Below are positions 24,101 to 36,081 of a stretch of DNA of 64,000 bases, in pieces. The notes below the pieces were generated by a model. The model ran no database searches and was not told the DNA's origin. It saw only the letters and a list, made by a program, of their open reading frames with translations. The translations under genes were made by a program, and so were the position numbers. Position 1 is the stretch's first letter, and every line of letters starts with the position of its first letter. This stretch comes from Cloeon dipterum (lineage: Eukaryota; Arthropoda; Insecta; Ephemeroptera; Baetidae), in NCBI RefSeq assembly GCF_949628265.1, contig NC_088789.1, positions 6,688,886 to 6,752,885 of the forward strand, in the 5' to 3' direction.

Positions 24101-26265
24101 ATTTTCCTTTAGAAAACACGTATCTTCAAACATGATGATGATCATCAGCAATGTACCTTTTTTATTTGCGTAAATGCTTGCAAAATGTATATAAATTCAG
24201 TTTTCTTTCTCGTACAATCTGATGTTTGTTAATTTGAGACTTTATGCACGATAGTTAATTCATGAAATTTTAATTCAATTGAGTCATTATTTAACCAATT
24301 ATCAGAACCATATTCGCCGTGAATCTTGGTGAAAATAGTGTCTTGCGATCAAGATCCAATGCCAGTAAAATTATTAATTTCTTTTTTAACAAAATAAATT
24401 TCTCGTTTACAAATACAAGCAACCGTTTTCATAAAACTATTCGCAATATGTTAAAATTATTTTAAAAATCGATTTGATGATTTTTAAAGCTTCATAGTTT
24501 GAGGATAAAATTTTTTGATGCATTTAAAACACATTATTATCTTACGCGTACATTATTGACTTGAATTGCGTTTCAGGTTGCGAGCCAGAGCTTCAAAAAT
24601 GGCTTCGTGCGAATCTTGCAAGGCTGGAAGGGCGATGCCACTGGGGAAAACGGCTCAAACCCGTCAGGCACCACCATTTCTATTCCCACCACCCCGCAAC
24701 CACCACCGACACCTCCTCCGGTGTCTCCCCTGCGGCGCGTGGCCGACGAGGACAATCCGTGCGTCGGCGGACGACGCCACTCGCGAGAGGACAACTCCGA
24801 CTCGAGCAAAGACTCGAGTCTGCAAAGCGACACGAGCGTCGACTCGGAGGACAGTTTCGCTTCAGTCATCTTCATCCCCAAGCCCGAGCCTAAGACTGAA
24901 TTCAGCAGCCCACCTGAAAATAACAAGTCCCCACCCTGCCAGGCCACGTCCCCACCCATCATCCTGGAGCCTGTCCCCGAGGTCATTGTCGAGGTGAAGC
25001 CAGAAAAACCGGAACCGCCAGCGCCCCCAAAGACCACCGGCACCATCAAGACGGAAACGCTGCGCCGCATCCAGCAGCTTCTGCAGCAGCGCGGTCCTCC
25101 GCCCTCGAAGCAACCTTCGTTCCCCCTCGTGCGCCGCAGCTCCGCTCACCCCGTGGGCCAGCCGACCAGACCCATTCCCCGCCTGCTCAGCCTGGAGCTC
25201 TTCAACCCGGAAACGGATGACCTGGACAGCGACTCGAGCGGAGTGTCGTCACCCGACTCAGTAATCAGCGTGATGGAGCCGAACGGACGCGTGTCCACGG
25301 GCCGCAACTCGCCGTCTGAACTAATCATCAGCGAGGACAGCCTGATAGAGTTGCCAAAGACGTCGTCATCCCTGCTTGAGGCGGCAGCCAGCGTGGCCAG
25401 CACCCTGGAAGGCGCCGTGGACGCCGTGATCCAGTCTAGTCCGAGAGCCAGGAAGAAGCTGGCCGCGCTGGGCCTGGTGTCCCCGCCGCCTGTACCTCCG
25501 CGTCCGCCCGACGAGGACTGCAGGCGCCACCTGACCGAATTCGCCGACAAGTTGAGCGAGAAGTTGCTCGAGGAGATCGACAAGTACTCGGAAACGCTGA
25601 GGAAAGAGCAGCTGGACAAGGAGCAGCAGCTGGACGCGGAGAAGTACCTTCAGGGTCTGCAGGAGATCAACAGCGACATTGGAAACCAGCTAGCCAAGCT
25701 GAACGAGGACATCGAGTGTCTACAGCTGGAGCCGAAGAAGCCGGTCGAGGAGCAGACCAAGCTGCAGCCCGTGACCGCCCTGAAGACCAAGCAGTGCAGC
25801 CCGAGCAACTCCCTGACTGGCCCTGACCCGCCGACCAGACAGGTCAGCTGGGAGGAAAGCGTCATCAGCAGTCCTGAGTTGCGCAGGGAGGCCTCGAAGG
25901 ACAGCAGCGGCAACGAGGACAGTCTTCGTAGGAAACGCAAATTCTTCACGAGGCAGCCGGCTTCGTCAGGTTGGCCCGAGCTGGAGAACCTACCGCCCAA
26001 GGTGACCAAGACGGAGAGCTACGAAACCTCCTTGAGCGGCAGCACCTCGCAGGACTCGCTGCAGTCCTCTTCGGCGGGCAGCTGCGGGGGCCCGTTGGGG
26101 TCTGGAGGAGCCCTCACCTTCCACAGGTACTACCACGTCTTCAAGGAAGGCGAGCTGGACGCGCTGATCGACCGTTACGTGGAGAACCTGCACATCATCT
26201 CCTCGTACTACGACCACGCCAACTGGTGCATTGTTGCCGAAAAGGTGCAGGTCTGGACGATTTAA
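18864..26265 (+). CDS. TRMT9B: TRMT9B-like tRNA methyltransferase-family protein (1133 aa)
   Basis: Six coding exons: 18864..19059, 20211..20314, 20382..20573, 21842..22171, 22972..23862 and 24577..26265. They sum to 3402 nt in one frame. Residues 62-164 are the front of a Trm9/ALKBH8-type SAM-dependent methyltransferase fold. It includes motif I DVGCGSGKY (residue 64 on), a VCDNLALPF segment, [15 protein letters not shown] and [26 protein letters not shown] follows at the next exon. About 900 residues of Ser/Pro-rich, charged, probably disordered sequence then interrupt the fold. The end ([25 protein letters not shown]) supplies its last strands. This split layout is that of human TRMT9B (KIAA1456) and its fly homologue; Trm9 relatives modify the wobble uridine of tRNAs. 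Basic-Ser motifs such as KQRSLN (493) and KQASLN (519) look like phosphorylation sites. Whether it is catalytically active cannot be told here. Confidence 0.92.
19060..20210 (+). other. Intron 2 of the TRMT9B-like gene
   Basis: GTGAGT donor and ATTTCAG acceptor, phase 1. The junction falls inside methyltransferase motif I (DVG / CGSG). Nothing else recognised within it. Confidence 0.75.
20574..21841 (+). other. Intron 4 of the TRMT9B-like gene
   Basis: GTGAGT donor after QRHRK and TTTCCAG acceptor before FESQDV. It contains the (GA)n run at 21067-21106. No coding exon seen. Confidence 0.75.
21067..21106. repeat. (GA)20 microsatellite
   Basis: A GA dinucleotide run preceded by a short GAAA-rich stretch, in an intron of the TRMT9B-like gene. 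Confidence 0.9.
22172..22971 (+). other. Intron 5 of the TRMT9B-like gene
   Basis: GTGCGT donor and TTTGCAG acceptor, phase 0. AT-rich, with no recognised element. Confidence 0.7.
23863..24576 (+). other. Intron 6 of the TRMT9B-like gene
   Basis: GTATTT donor followed by a T run, and a GCGTTTCAG acceptor, phase 0. AT-rich, no other feature. Confidence 0.7.
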
Positions 26266-26672
26266 AAAAAATGGGTTGAGAAACCGAAACGCCGATTGAG
26301 TGAGGCTCCTCTGCCGGTCCGCCTTCTGTCGAGAAAATTCATGAAATCAAAATATCTCGCTACATGGGCCTAAAAGTTTTTGCCAAATTTTCATGTTTAT
26401 ATATCAATTGATGTCATGTTTCGGTGTCTTTCTAGGTTTCTGGAAGTGTTTGCGCATTTGTTTAATACGTAGGCCAGAACCACCGTAGATGTTTTTGATG
26501 TGTCTCAAGCCCGATAATTATTAAAAGAACTTGTATACCAAACCAAAAAACGGCAGAATGCGCGCGATGAAGCGGCAGAGGATCCCATTAGCATTTAAAA
26601 AATTTTACTGTTGCATTTGTTATGATGTAAAAGCACAATCATTTTGTATTTAAGCCTTCTCATTTAAAGTGA

Positions 26673-26680
26673 TGTAAATA
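26673..26680 (+). promoter_or_regulatory. Pumilio-type element in the TRMT9B-like 3' UTR
   Basis: TGTAAATA, a full match to the Pumilio consensus UGUANAUA, about 410 nt after the stop codon and on the transcribed strand. An 8-mer can occur by chance. Confidence 0.35.
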
Positions 26681-27624
26681 TGTCTCATCTCAACTGTTAT
26701 ATAATTTTAATCCACACTAAACACAAAAATGAACGAAATAGTAGACGAAGAAAATCTCTATAAAGACACAACGTTTTGAGCGACAATTAGCAGTGCAGTA
26801 AGATCTATTTTTATAAGTCGTCGTGATGTTTCGACAGTATCTCATACCCTAATGAAAATGTACTTCAAAACGGCCAAATTTGAAAATTAACTAACCCTCT
26901 TGAAATTAAGAAAACAAATTGCTCTATCTCAATTTTTTGCTTCCGCGTAGGAACTTGGCGATAATTTGATATTTGACAGCACTGCATGCAAGGAGACTGC
27001 TTCACACTCACACACTATTCTATTCTAACTAAGCTGACAAATTTGCGCTGTTTACACGACATTGGATGTGATCTGAAAAAATGAAATTTGCAATCGACAA
27101 GGCGAGAATTATTGTTGTTTAATCTGCGTATATCTCTGGCACTGATAAATCTTCTAGCTGATTTCCTTTCTCTTTCACAACGAATTTTGAGACGGTTTTC
27201 TAATCTTTTCTGAAAAACCTAATGAATCTACTGGTAGCCGCAAAATATGTTAAATGTGCGAGATTCAGCCACGCCTTTTTCAATACTTAAGATAATTATG
27301 GAGGTACGCGCATAACTTATGATAATTACGCTTCTTATCTGCGCTTTTGCAGTTTTACTTGGTTGTATAGAATAACTAAAATTCAAGAAGACTAAAAAGC
27401 TTGTACTCTATTGATCAATCAACACACTGGCACTAAAACGTTTGTTAATCTTTCATGATTGCTGCGTCAAAAGTCTTGAAAAATATGGAATCTCTTGCCA
27501 AAGGTTAATTACATTTAAAAAGAGCAAACAGTATATGTCATGAAATAATTACTTATCAACGTACCAAATCTGTACAGTGACGGAAAGTTGTTTTCTATAA
27601 TTAAATTCTTCGTATTGTTACTAG

Positions 27625-27630
27625 AATAAA
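27625..27630 (+). promoter_or_regulatory. Candidate poly(A) signal of the TRMT9B-like gene
   Basis: AATAAA 1.36 kb downstream of the stop codon. A second candidate lies at 27833-27838. Which one is used cannot be told from sequence. Confidence 0.3.
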
Positions 27631-28157
27631 GAATCTAAAAGAGGAGATTATGGAAGATTGAAAGATTCGTCTGATGATTCATTCTCAATACCTCTCATCA
27701 ACCTATTTGAAAAGGTGCACACTTTAAAACTCCATGATTTTATTTGTTGAAGAAGATAAATTTATTTTTATGACGTGTCTGACTGAACAGATGATTGAAA
27801 TTTCCTGAATAAGTTTGTAAATTACTAAAAATAATAAAAAAGACAATGGTAACCACAATAGAAGACATTATCCTAGTTACTCACAACGGTTTTGTGTCAC
27901 TCCACATATTCGCACGCACTAAAATGGTCACTGGTCTTTCAACACGATAAGAGGCTTAGTCTGATATTCTAACACAATTAGCACACATCTGATGTATAAA
28001 AATAATCATATATTTCGTTATAACATCATGATTTGGCACAGTTTAAATGACACGCAAAGTAACACTAGGTTGCGTTCGCCAAATATAGTTTTATACGCGT
28101 ATGATCTGGATTGTTGTCATATCATACCAAAAGTAATATAAAAACGTGACGCTGAAT

Positions 28158-28163
28158 TTTATT
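28158..28163 (-). promoter_or_regulatory. Candidate poly(A) signal of the SLC16-like gene
   Basis: AATAAA on the minus strand about 250 nt past the transporter stop codon. Confidence 0.4.
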
Positions 28164-28411
28164 TTAAAAGATATGCATATTAAAATTGGTTCTTTTTCTC
28201 TTACATAGGCACAATGGAGGCGAGTAAAAATTTGTGTGCATGTGAGTACTGGAAAAATGATTCCAGATTTTTAGGATGCTTTTGCAAAGACCGGAGAGCC
28301 TAACACACTACAAAGAACATTATTATCCGAGCGACAAAGAGATTATCCTTGCATTACAATGATTTAAACCGTGGTAAAATATATAAAAGTACGCTGAGTT
28401 GTCAGTGCCTT

Positions 28412-31400
28412 CTAAGGTCTTCTCGAAGCAAGCTGCGACCTTTGAAGCATGGGAATGGCAAACAACATGACACCGCTGGCAGCAATTGCGACACCAGACA
28501 CAAGGAAGCCTGGGTTATACGAGTGAAGTCCGTCGTACAGCCACCCTGAAATTTCTCATTAATCTCGCGAACAAAGGCAAAAATATGAGACCACTCACCA
28601 GCAATGGGTGGCCCTAAAAGAGAAGCAATGCCTTGGAAGAGTAGGAGAACTCCAAAGGCATTTGTCAACATTTCGAGACCGAGCAGGTCGACCAGGATAA
28701 CCGAAGTTAGTCCCACGTAGGCACCAATAGTGAAGCCCCACACGCACGTGTAGAGTACAAGGGTAGTGAAGTCGTAGCATAGAACGCTGGCCATTGTAGC
28801 TGTGACAAAAAATGTGCAATGATTCTCCACTGCCGGTGGATGTAAAGTGAAATCGCTCACAAATGCCACAAATCGTGAGGCACCAGTTGTAGACCTGTAG
28901 CCGGTTGACCCAAGGCTTGTCGGACAAGTAGCCGAGGATGATCCTGCCAACGGTATTAGCGATGCCAATCACAGCCAGCAACATGGACGCTTTAGTATCT
29001 TCAATCCCCATGCTGTTGGCTTGGGGCTGCATGGCGAAGATTTATTTATTTAATAAGATTCCCATTTCCATTTTTACCCTATCTCACCTTAATGTACACA
29101 TAGGGGATATTAAAACCAACGCTAGTGCAGAAGTTGGACACGGTGAAGAGGATGAAAACAGGGTTTTTGAGCACCGAGAAGTCTAGCATTTCTTTCATGG
29201 TGTCGCTCATGCCGCAGCATCTGTTCTCGGCGCTTTCCACAGCGACGACTGGCTGCGCTTCTCGCACTGGAGTTGGGGGCTCGGCAATGATCATAGGAAT
29301 GTTCTTGCCCAGGTCATTGTTGGATCCAGGCAATTTGCTTGCAGATCTGCAAAACGAAAAGAAATATAGTAAGGTTATTCAGTAGCAGCGTTTCATTATC
29401 GTGCAACTGCAAATTGATATTCAAAGTTATGCAACCAGTGCAACGTGAGCGCTGAGATAATTGCATAACCGCAGTAATTGGCGTGACTTTGAAAAAAGGC
29501 AGGTAATTCACAAGGGGTTTTTTCTAAGGGTGAAAACGAGCTCTTGGCATGGTGAAACAAGATATCATATTGCAGGCATACTTTGTAAATGGAATGTTGA
29601 CGAGGCTGCCACGGTAGAAAACGTCGGGCCGGTCCATGGGACCTCTGTGCCTGGGCGCAGGTGTTCTGGGTGGCGGGTTCAGAAGGGCAGGGTGGCTCAT
29701 GGTCATTCGCTCGGTTTCAGACCTGAGGAAGCGATTCACATGGCCCATTGGCTTAAAATCTGCAAAAAATCCGCAATAAGTCGTCTGCTTCTATTTTCAA
29801 GCGAGCAGTCTTTGCGAATGATTTATTCAGCAAATAAAAGTCAAATGAGTTGAAAAATCTTCAGCAAGCTTTACCATTGGATTGCTGCCTGTTGAGTATA
29901 TCGTGTGCTGAGCAGCTGTTGGCCTTGGTCGGCGGTGCCAAAAGACCGTTGCCGTTTCCCCACTCGCCCTCCTTGGGGATGTCACCATTACACACGCTGT
30001 GCCTCCAGTTGCTGGGCTCGTTCGAGTTCTAGACCGCAATAATTTATATCCATGAGATATTTACCGCAGTACCGAGCAATAATATTTTGTAGAAGCATGA
30101 ACTATAATTAGCCAGTTGTTAGGAGCAATTCGAAACGGATGAATCGCAATAGCATGTATATCCTTAACAGAAAAATCGAAAAAGACTTCCTCCTGAATTA
30201 TTTGATTTTTTTAATTGTCAATTTACTGAATTTTGTTTATGAGACGTACTTTTTTGTATATTGACTGAAGATAATTTCTGTTTTTTGGATTTTCTCAATA
30301 CGCCAAAACTGGTCTAGTTATTAATAACTTTTTAAATTAATGAGGATGATGTGATCTGTTTTTTTTTTCAATTTTTCGACAAAGATTGCATGAACCTCGA
30401 GTGATTCTATTTTTATAGATTTAAAACTGCATTTTTTAAAATTCAAATGGGTGAGGTTGCTCGCGATTAAGGACAAAGAAAGCAATTTCTCCAGTTCAAT
30501 GCAGTTTAATGAGAGCAATCAATTGCCATCAAGAGGCAATAGAAATGAAAAGAAACTATCAGCGATTATCAAGACTACCATACTATTTCCAGTCACTTAT
30601 TTGCTAAGCTGATTGAAAACGCTTGCGCAGCAGGGATTCAGAGAGCAAATAGCCTTTTTTAATCAAAGGTGAACAGCACTCACTTGAATGTCATTGAGCG
30701 GCTTGAGCTCAGCAGCAACGCCGTCCTCCGCCTGTCTCGCAGGGGAATTAATTTTTTCCAGAGGCCGGAAAAGCGCGCCAAAGAAGACACAGCCGAGCAC
30801 GCTGATGGCCACGATCAGGAGAGCCATCTTCCACTCGAGGGTGGCGATCAAATAGCGGATGAGGGGCGCGTAGATGAAGGTGCCGAGGCCGGAGCCGCAC
30901 ACGGCGATGCCGGTGGCCAGCGAGCGTAGTCTCTCGAAGTAGCATGTCACGCTCACGATCGCCGGTAAATAGATCAGACCAAACCCGAAACCTGCAATTC
31001 GAAGCTAATGAGTGCAATCTGGCCGGGATTACGCGGCACGCTCGACCTACCTGTTCCGAGACCTATCGTTAAGTAAAGAACTGCTACGCTAGGCGCGTAG
31101 ATGCTAATCCCTAGGCAGAAGGATGAGAGGATCGCGCCGGCAATGGTAACGGGACGGCACCCGTACTTGTTCACAAGAGAGCTCGTAATTGGACCTAAAA
31201 ATTAGTAATTTTAGCTGCTGTTTAAATTAAATTAAATTAATGAATGGCCAGATATCGGGCCTTGCAAATAGTTTTAATTACCAGAGCATAGTGTTACTCC
31301 TACGAGGATTGATGCGATCCACGCTGTTTCTCCGCTGCCGGTGCCGAAATATTTAATAAATTCGTCTATGAATAAGCCAAAAGAGTATGTGACACCATCG

Positions 31401-32026
31401 GCTGAAAATAAACACACAAGTTAAAATTGTATCTCTAATGACTCGTACAGTAAAAATATATTTTTGTCAAAGCATAACTACAGCTAAATTGCAAACCCCA
31501 CAAACGCTATGTCATGTTGGAAGAAATTTTATTTAAATTGGCTGCTTGTGAAATTTCTTTCAATGTTAAACTTGAGACGAAAATCAGTGTCACTTTATTT
31601 TTTTATAAGAGTAAAAGGTTGCATGGCAAGTTTTACTTTGAACTGATTTAGTTCAGTCTGGACAGAATCAATTTAGTTGAAATGTTTGTCATCTGGGTTT
31701 CATGCAAGAAAAAACATTTACATAAACAGCCGGCTTAAAACTGATAAAACTTGTCAGCCTTGACTTTAAGTTAAATATCGAGCTTACTGAGAGACAGAGC
31801 AAGGTTATAAAAAGTGAAGCGAAATCGTATGTCAGTCACTTTTTTAACAGAGGTGTTGTTGCTTTACAAAAAAAGTATTTCGCAAGTGGCACTCACCGAC
31901 AATGTGGATCATAAAGGATCCGAAGACGACCCACCAGCCCCAGCCTCCGTCGGGCGGAGGCGGCAGGCTGCTGCTGTCGTCGTCCTCATCTCCGTTGGCG
32001 CGTTTGTTCGACGGGGGATGTGTCAT
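28412..32026 (-). CDS. SLC16-family (monocarboxylate-type) MFS transporter, 597 aa
   Basis: Ten exons, 32026..31897, 31401..31282, 31194..31051, 30991..30684, 30028..29875, 29759..29582, 29346..29088, 29026..28861, 28799..28599 and 28545..28412, sum to 1794 nt in one frame. The SLC16 signature PDGGWGWWV opens membrane segment 1 (from residue 25). DGVTYSFGLF follows at about 45, and GFGFGLIYLPAIVSV with CYFERLRSLATGIAVCGSG lies near segments 4-5. A long polar loop of roughly 190 residues separates the two six-helix halves. The second half contains NFCTSVGFNIPYVYI and ends in PPIAGWLYD before a short tail. Family members carry monocarboxylates, thyroid hormones or aromatic amino acids across the plasma membrane, many with protons. 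The substrate here is unknown. The ATG at 32026 is chosen because the open frame further upstream lacks an ATG. Confidence 0.92.
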
Positions 32027-34390
32027 CTTGACTTCAATCCGCCGTGCATCTCCCGCAAAAGCCAACAATCAGGTTGCTCGAAGCAACAATGCAGTTGAGC
32101 AAAGAGTACACAACAAACGGCGATCGCTCAGCCAGAGGGCATGGGTGCGAGCGCGAAGGGGATAGGAAGCTGGATTATCACAGCAGATTGCGAAGAGCGG
32201 CCAGCCCGATTCACGCCGCTTTAGGTGCGGCTGCAGATCTTTGATTGATCGCTCCGAAGCGAGCAATTTGTTTGATCATGTCCAGATCCTGTGTTCAACT
32301 GACTGTCACGCCTTGGAACACCTTATCTGTAACAGCAGAGCAAATATTTGAATATGAGGCGAGAGTTTTAAGATTAATTTTGAAGAAGCTGCGTGATTAT
32401 CATGAATTTTTCGGCACTTAATCAGAAATTTTCTTTAAGTGTGGTAAACAACTGATAATCAAAGTGGTCCGTAATTATATAATAAAACACTTTCCTTACG
32501 TAGGGCTGGCATAGTTCCCAATGCTCTTGAGCAATTTAATTGACTTTTTATCAAAATTTTAATTGATTTAAATCGAAAATATGAGAACAGTAAATATGAG
32601 CTTTCGTTTGAGTTGGCCTCGGAGTAAAAGCTGTTTTTCCGCTCGGTATTAATTAAAATTGCTTCATTTAGATGATTTTTTTGTATTTACATATAAATAT
32701 GTTTATTGTTCATGCATGAAAGAAATTACAATTAAAACATATCATTAATTGAAATAACATGAACAAAGGCAAAATATAACAAGCAGTAGAACTGCATAAA
32801 CGCACCAAACAAAAATAAGTCGACGTTGTCATGATTAAGAATGTTGTGAGTAAAAGATTTACCAAAAAATAGTAGTTCGTCAATTAAATCTATCACACAA
32901 AATAATTGTAATTAATTTAAAAATGATAAGCAAATTTTGTTGTTACAACTTTCAAGACTACGCCCCAAAATTGTATCATAGCGTAATGAAAGCCGATATA
33001 ACTTTTATTAGTTCAAAATATATTATGCATCAGAGTTTGTTTGAAAATTTAAAATGCTGTATACTCCAGGAAGTCAAGTATTCATGTATTCATATTGATT
33101 AAACTCATCCCACTCGCACTGCAACTTGTTGAGCCTTCACAGAGTCTTAAGCCGATATTTCAAACTGCCACTTTTGTGCTAATGTAACGTGCGTCCGGCG
33201 CATTAATAATAAATTTAACAGCCGTTCAATGAAAACAGCTCTGAGCCGAGTGCAGGTTATGTCAAAACGAGAAAACTTGTATGTCTGCAACCGTATCCGC
33301 TAATTAGGATCACGCAAACAGCTGATCGTCCTAATCCAATTACTTTAAATTAATATAATTGGTTTTTAGCTAGGTTAATAAGTCGCTAGATTAAGAGCGA
33401 GCACACTTAGCCAAATGAGCGCGCTTGATAGTGTTTTAAGGTTTCTATATGTACGATCCTTATCTCACAATCAACGCAACCCTGTGGGAAATGCACATAT
33501 TAGTTTTCTCACAGTCTATTAAAAAAGTTCGTGTTGATAGCGCGGATGAGGTTTGCAGAGTTGAAATTGCTATTTAGAAGATTAAAAGATTTGAGCGAAA
33601 TTTCAAAATTTGAGGTTGCGGGCACTCCATTAACATACAGCTGTCTGGTTAGGAGTAAGGGGTTGCAAGGAATCAGATTACATCTCCTCGCTATAGCTTG
33701 TGGGGTCGAGGAACCGTGACATAAATGCGTCTTTTGTAGTGAAACTAGTCTTATTTATTTAGTCTCGTGGTTTGAAGTAGTAAAGTTAAGATCAGGAATG
33801 AGGACTGTGAAATTGTACAACTAATTAAAATCACAAACAATAAATAATGTGAACATGAAAACATCGATTTTGGGCATTTACAATCATTATACATTTTGAT
33901 CAATTCTTACCCCGTAAGTGGTGCGGGTCTTATTAATTCGAAATCAAGGTTTCTATAAATGTTCTCGCACGAAATCTTATCCTAGCCGGAGAGAGAACAT
34001 TTTGTTGCGACTGCAATCGTGCGAAGCTAAAAATATGCAGTGGGGGAGAAGGTGCAGTAAGGGTGCGTTTCACCTTTGCACTGCCACCTGGCGATGCAGG
34101 TTAAAATGCAAACTAGTTGTTAGGACAGTAGTGGCGAGAAGGCGCCACAAGCTCTTTTTGGGGATGCTGGGTCGAAAAATGTAATAGTTGTTGTATCTCT
34201 CATATATATTTCTTTATATGTAATGAACACATGAATTTAAATTGGATTCCAGAGTGTTTCATTTATTTAGAGCCAGTAGCCATCAAGCCATCTTCGCATT
34301 GCACCTTTCTTAATTTTTAATTCACTTCATTATTTTATCTGATAAAAAGGCGTTGTAAGTCAAATAGAGCATTACAGGCCAAAAATTAAG

Positions 34391-34442
34391 AACATTTTGC
34401 ATTGTTGACTATAGCAATTTGTGAAATTTAGGGATAGTTTAT
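34391..34442 (+). repeat. Dispersed repeat, copy 1
   Basis: Shares AACATTTTGCATT, ACTATAGCAA, TGTGAAATTTAG and AGTTTAT, in the same order, with the copy at 36016. The copies differ by small indels, suggesting an old interspersed element. Confidence 0.4.
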
Positions 34443-36015
34443 CCTATAGTTTCGATTTTTATGTGCTCACCGGTATCTTCATGGGTGCGCCGGCAAAAAA
34501 AGTGTGAACCGGCTAGCTCCAAAAGTGTATCAGCCACTAAGTGTTTGTGCAGCTGTTAAAGCGCGCCGAGAGCACATGGCCTTGCTTGGCCTCGAAAGAG
34601 ACACCGACTGAGTAAGAGAACTAGTCGAGCACTACAACAAGCGGTGCTCTTGCACGTGCATAGTAAACTCATTATCGCGCTGCACACAACTTTGACCTTT
34701 CCGCAACGTGCGCCGAAGTCGCGAACGCGGCTGCGTCCGTTCCACTTGCATGCTTACAATTAGGAACAGCGTGTTTGATCATAATTAATGGAAATACAGG
34801 ACGTTGCTTCAAAACGTTAAAATGAGATGTCACATTGCAAATAAAATTCCAGCTGGGGAAATTAATTAAGTTAATTACTTATCATCATTAAAACTAATTT
34901 AACATTTTAAAATTAATCAAGGACTTGCGTAAAACGTTGCGCATTTTATAAACTGATATCGCACGTTGTTTCTTGACCTTGTTGTATTTCGCGTTATCAA
35001 CAGCTTCAAGGCCAGCCAGTATGCATATTAGGAGCCAGCGTTTTATCAATAACCTTCCGATCAGATTGCATTCATTAACATGTCGGAATTAAAATGTAAC
35101 CGACTTTTCTCTCTAACCGTGCCGCTCGTACAAATTCTCTCGTGGAAAAGAGAATCAGCCTTTTTTGCAGCGCTGGATGAGTCTGAAAGTGGCTGAAGAA
35201 GATTAAGACGTCTCACTTTTCACCAGCAGAGAAAAACCAATTTCGCGCGGCGATATGGACGCGCTTGTGCTCGAGAGCTGACGCACTATTTGAGAGTTCC
35301 GCTGGCACTGAGATTAAAGGGTTATCTCTTTGTTGGAGGAGGGAAAAAAAGGGTCGCGACTTGGAGTGACGTGATAAGAATGGTGGCTGCTCGCTCTGCA
35401 GCGCTGATTTCTTTTGGCATTGGTGATAATTTGATTCGGACCGCTTGACCATTTCATTCATATGATTGAAAAAACTCTACCACATTGTCATGATTAGGAT
35501 AAATAACATCCACGTAAGGAAGAACTCTTATCACTTTTCAATATGTTAAATAAATATATCATTTCATTCATTGAAATTTAACTATTGAATTTTTTCTTCA
35601 AGCTCTCGGACAAATAAAAATTGTTGATACTTATTAGAAAGTATTAACCATAACAACGGAAAAGGAAAAAAATTGAATTTTAAATTAAATTGCTCTTGAT
35701 TTTATGCACTGCGGCAGGTGCAAGGCTGTGTCGGAGAGAAAGTGGGGAGAGCACCACACTGCCGGTTCTCTCTGTCAGAGTCGGACCATCCGCAATGCTG
35801 TGTGCGAGGTCAAGGAAAGGCGCCTTTTCATCCGCACTGGGACTAATCGCAGACATGAGATGTGTAACAATAACCGCAGAGGAAAGTTCCTACTGCACCA
35901 ACAAAGAGATTTAAAGTAGAGAAAGGGTAGTAGAGATTAGGATCCGGCAATGGGCAAAAATTCCTGTTACCCTCTATGAGAATTACATTCGGGGTAACAG
36001 GATTGTAATTAAAAA

Positions 36016-36081
36016 CATTTTGCATTCACTATAGCAAGTAGTTCATTGAGTTTATTGTTGTGAAATTTAGAAACAGTTTAT
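36016..36081 (+). repeat. Dispersed repeat, copy 2
   Basis: Same ordered blocks as at 34391 with about 15-20 extra nt in the middle. Both copies are in direct orientation 1.6 kb apart. Confidence 0.4.

Larger units (their letters stand above)
26266..28157. other. TRMT9B-like 3' UTR and convergent intergenic region
   Basis: About 1.9 kb between the stop codon of the TRMT9B-like gene and the likely end of the transporter transcript on the other strand. The plus-strand 3' UTR probably reaches one of the AATAAA hexamers at 27625 or 27833. No coding exon. Confidence 0.5.

Noticed and set aside
22956..25619. Several antisense and alternative frames of 110-210 codons
   Set aside because: They are shadows of the GC-rich coding exons of the TRMT9B-like gene, with low-complexity products and no splice logic.
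29827..30039. Open frames overlapping transporter exon 5 in other frames
   Set aside because: The phase-0/phase-1 exon 30028..29875 fits the transporter frame exactly. The others are shadows.
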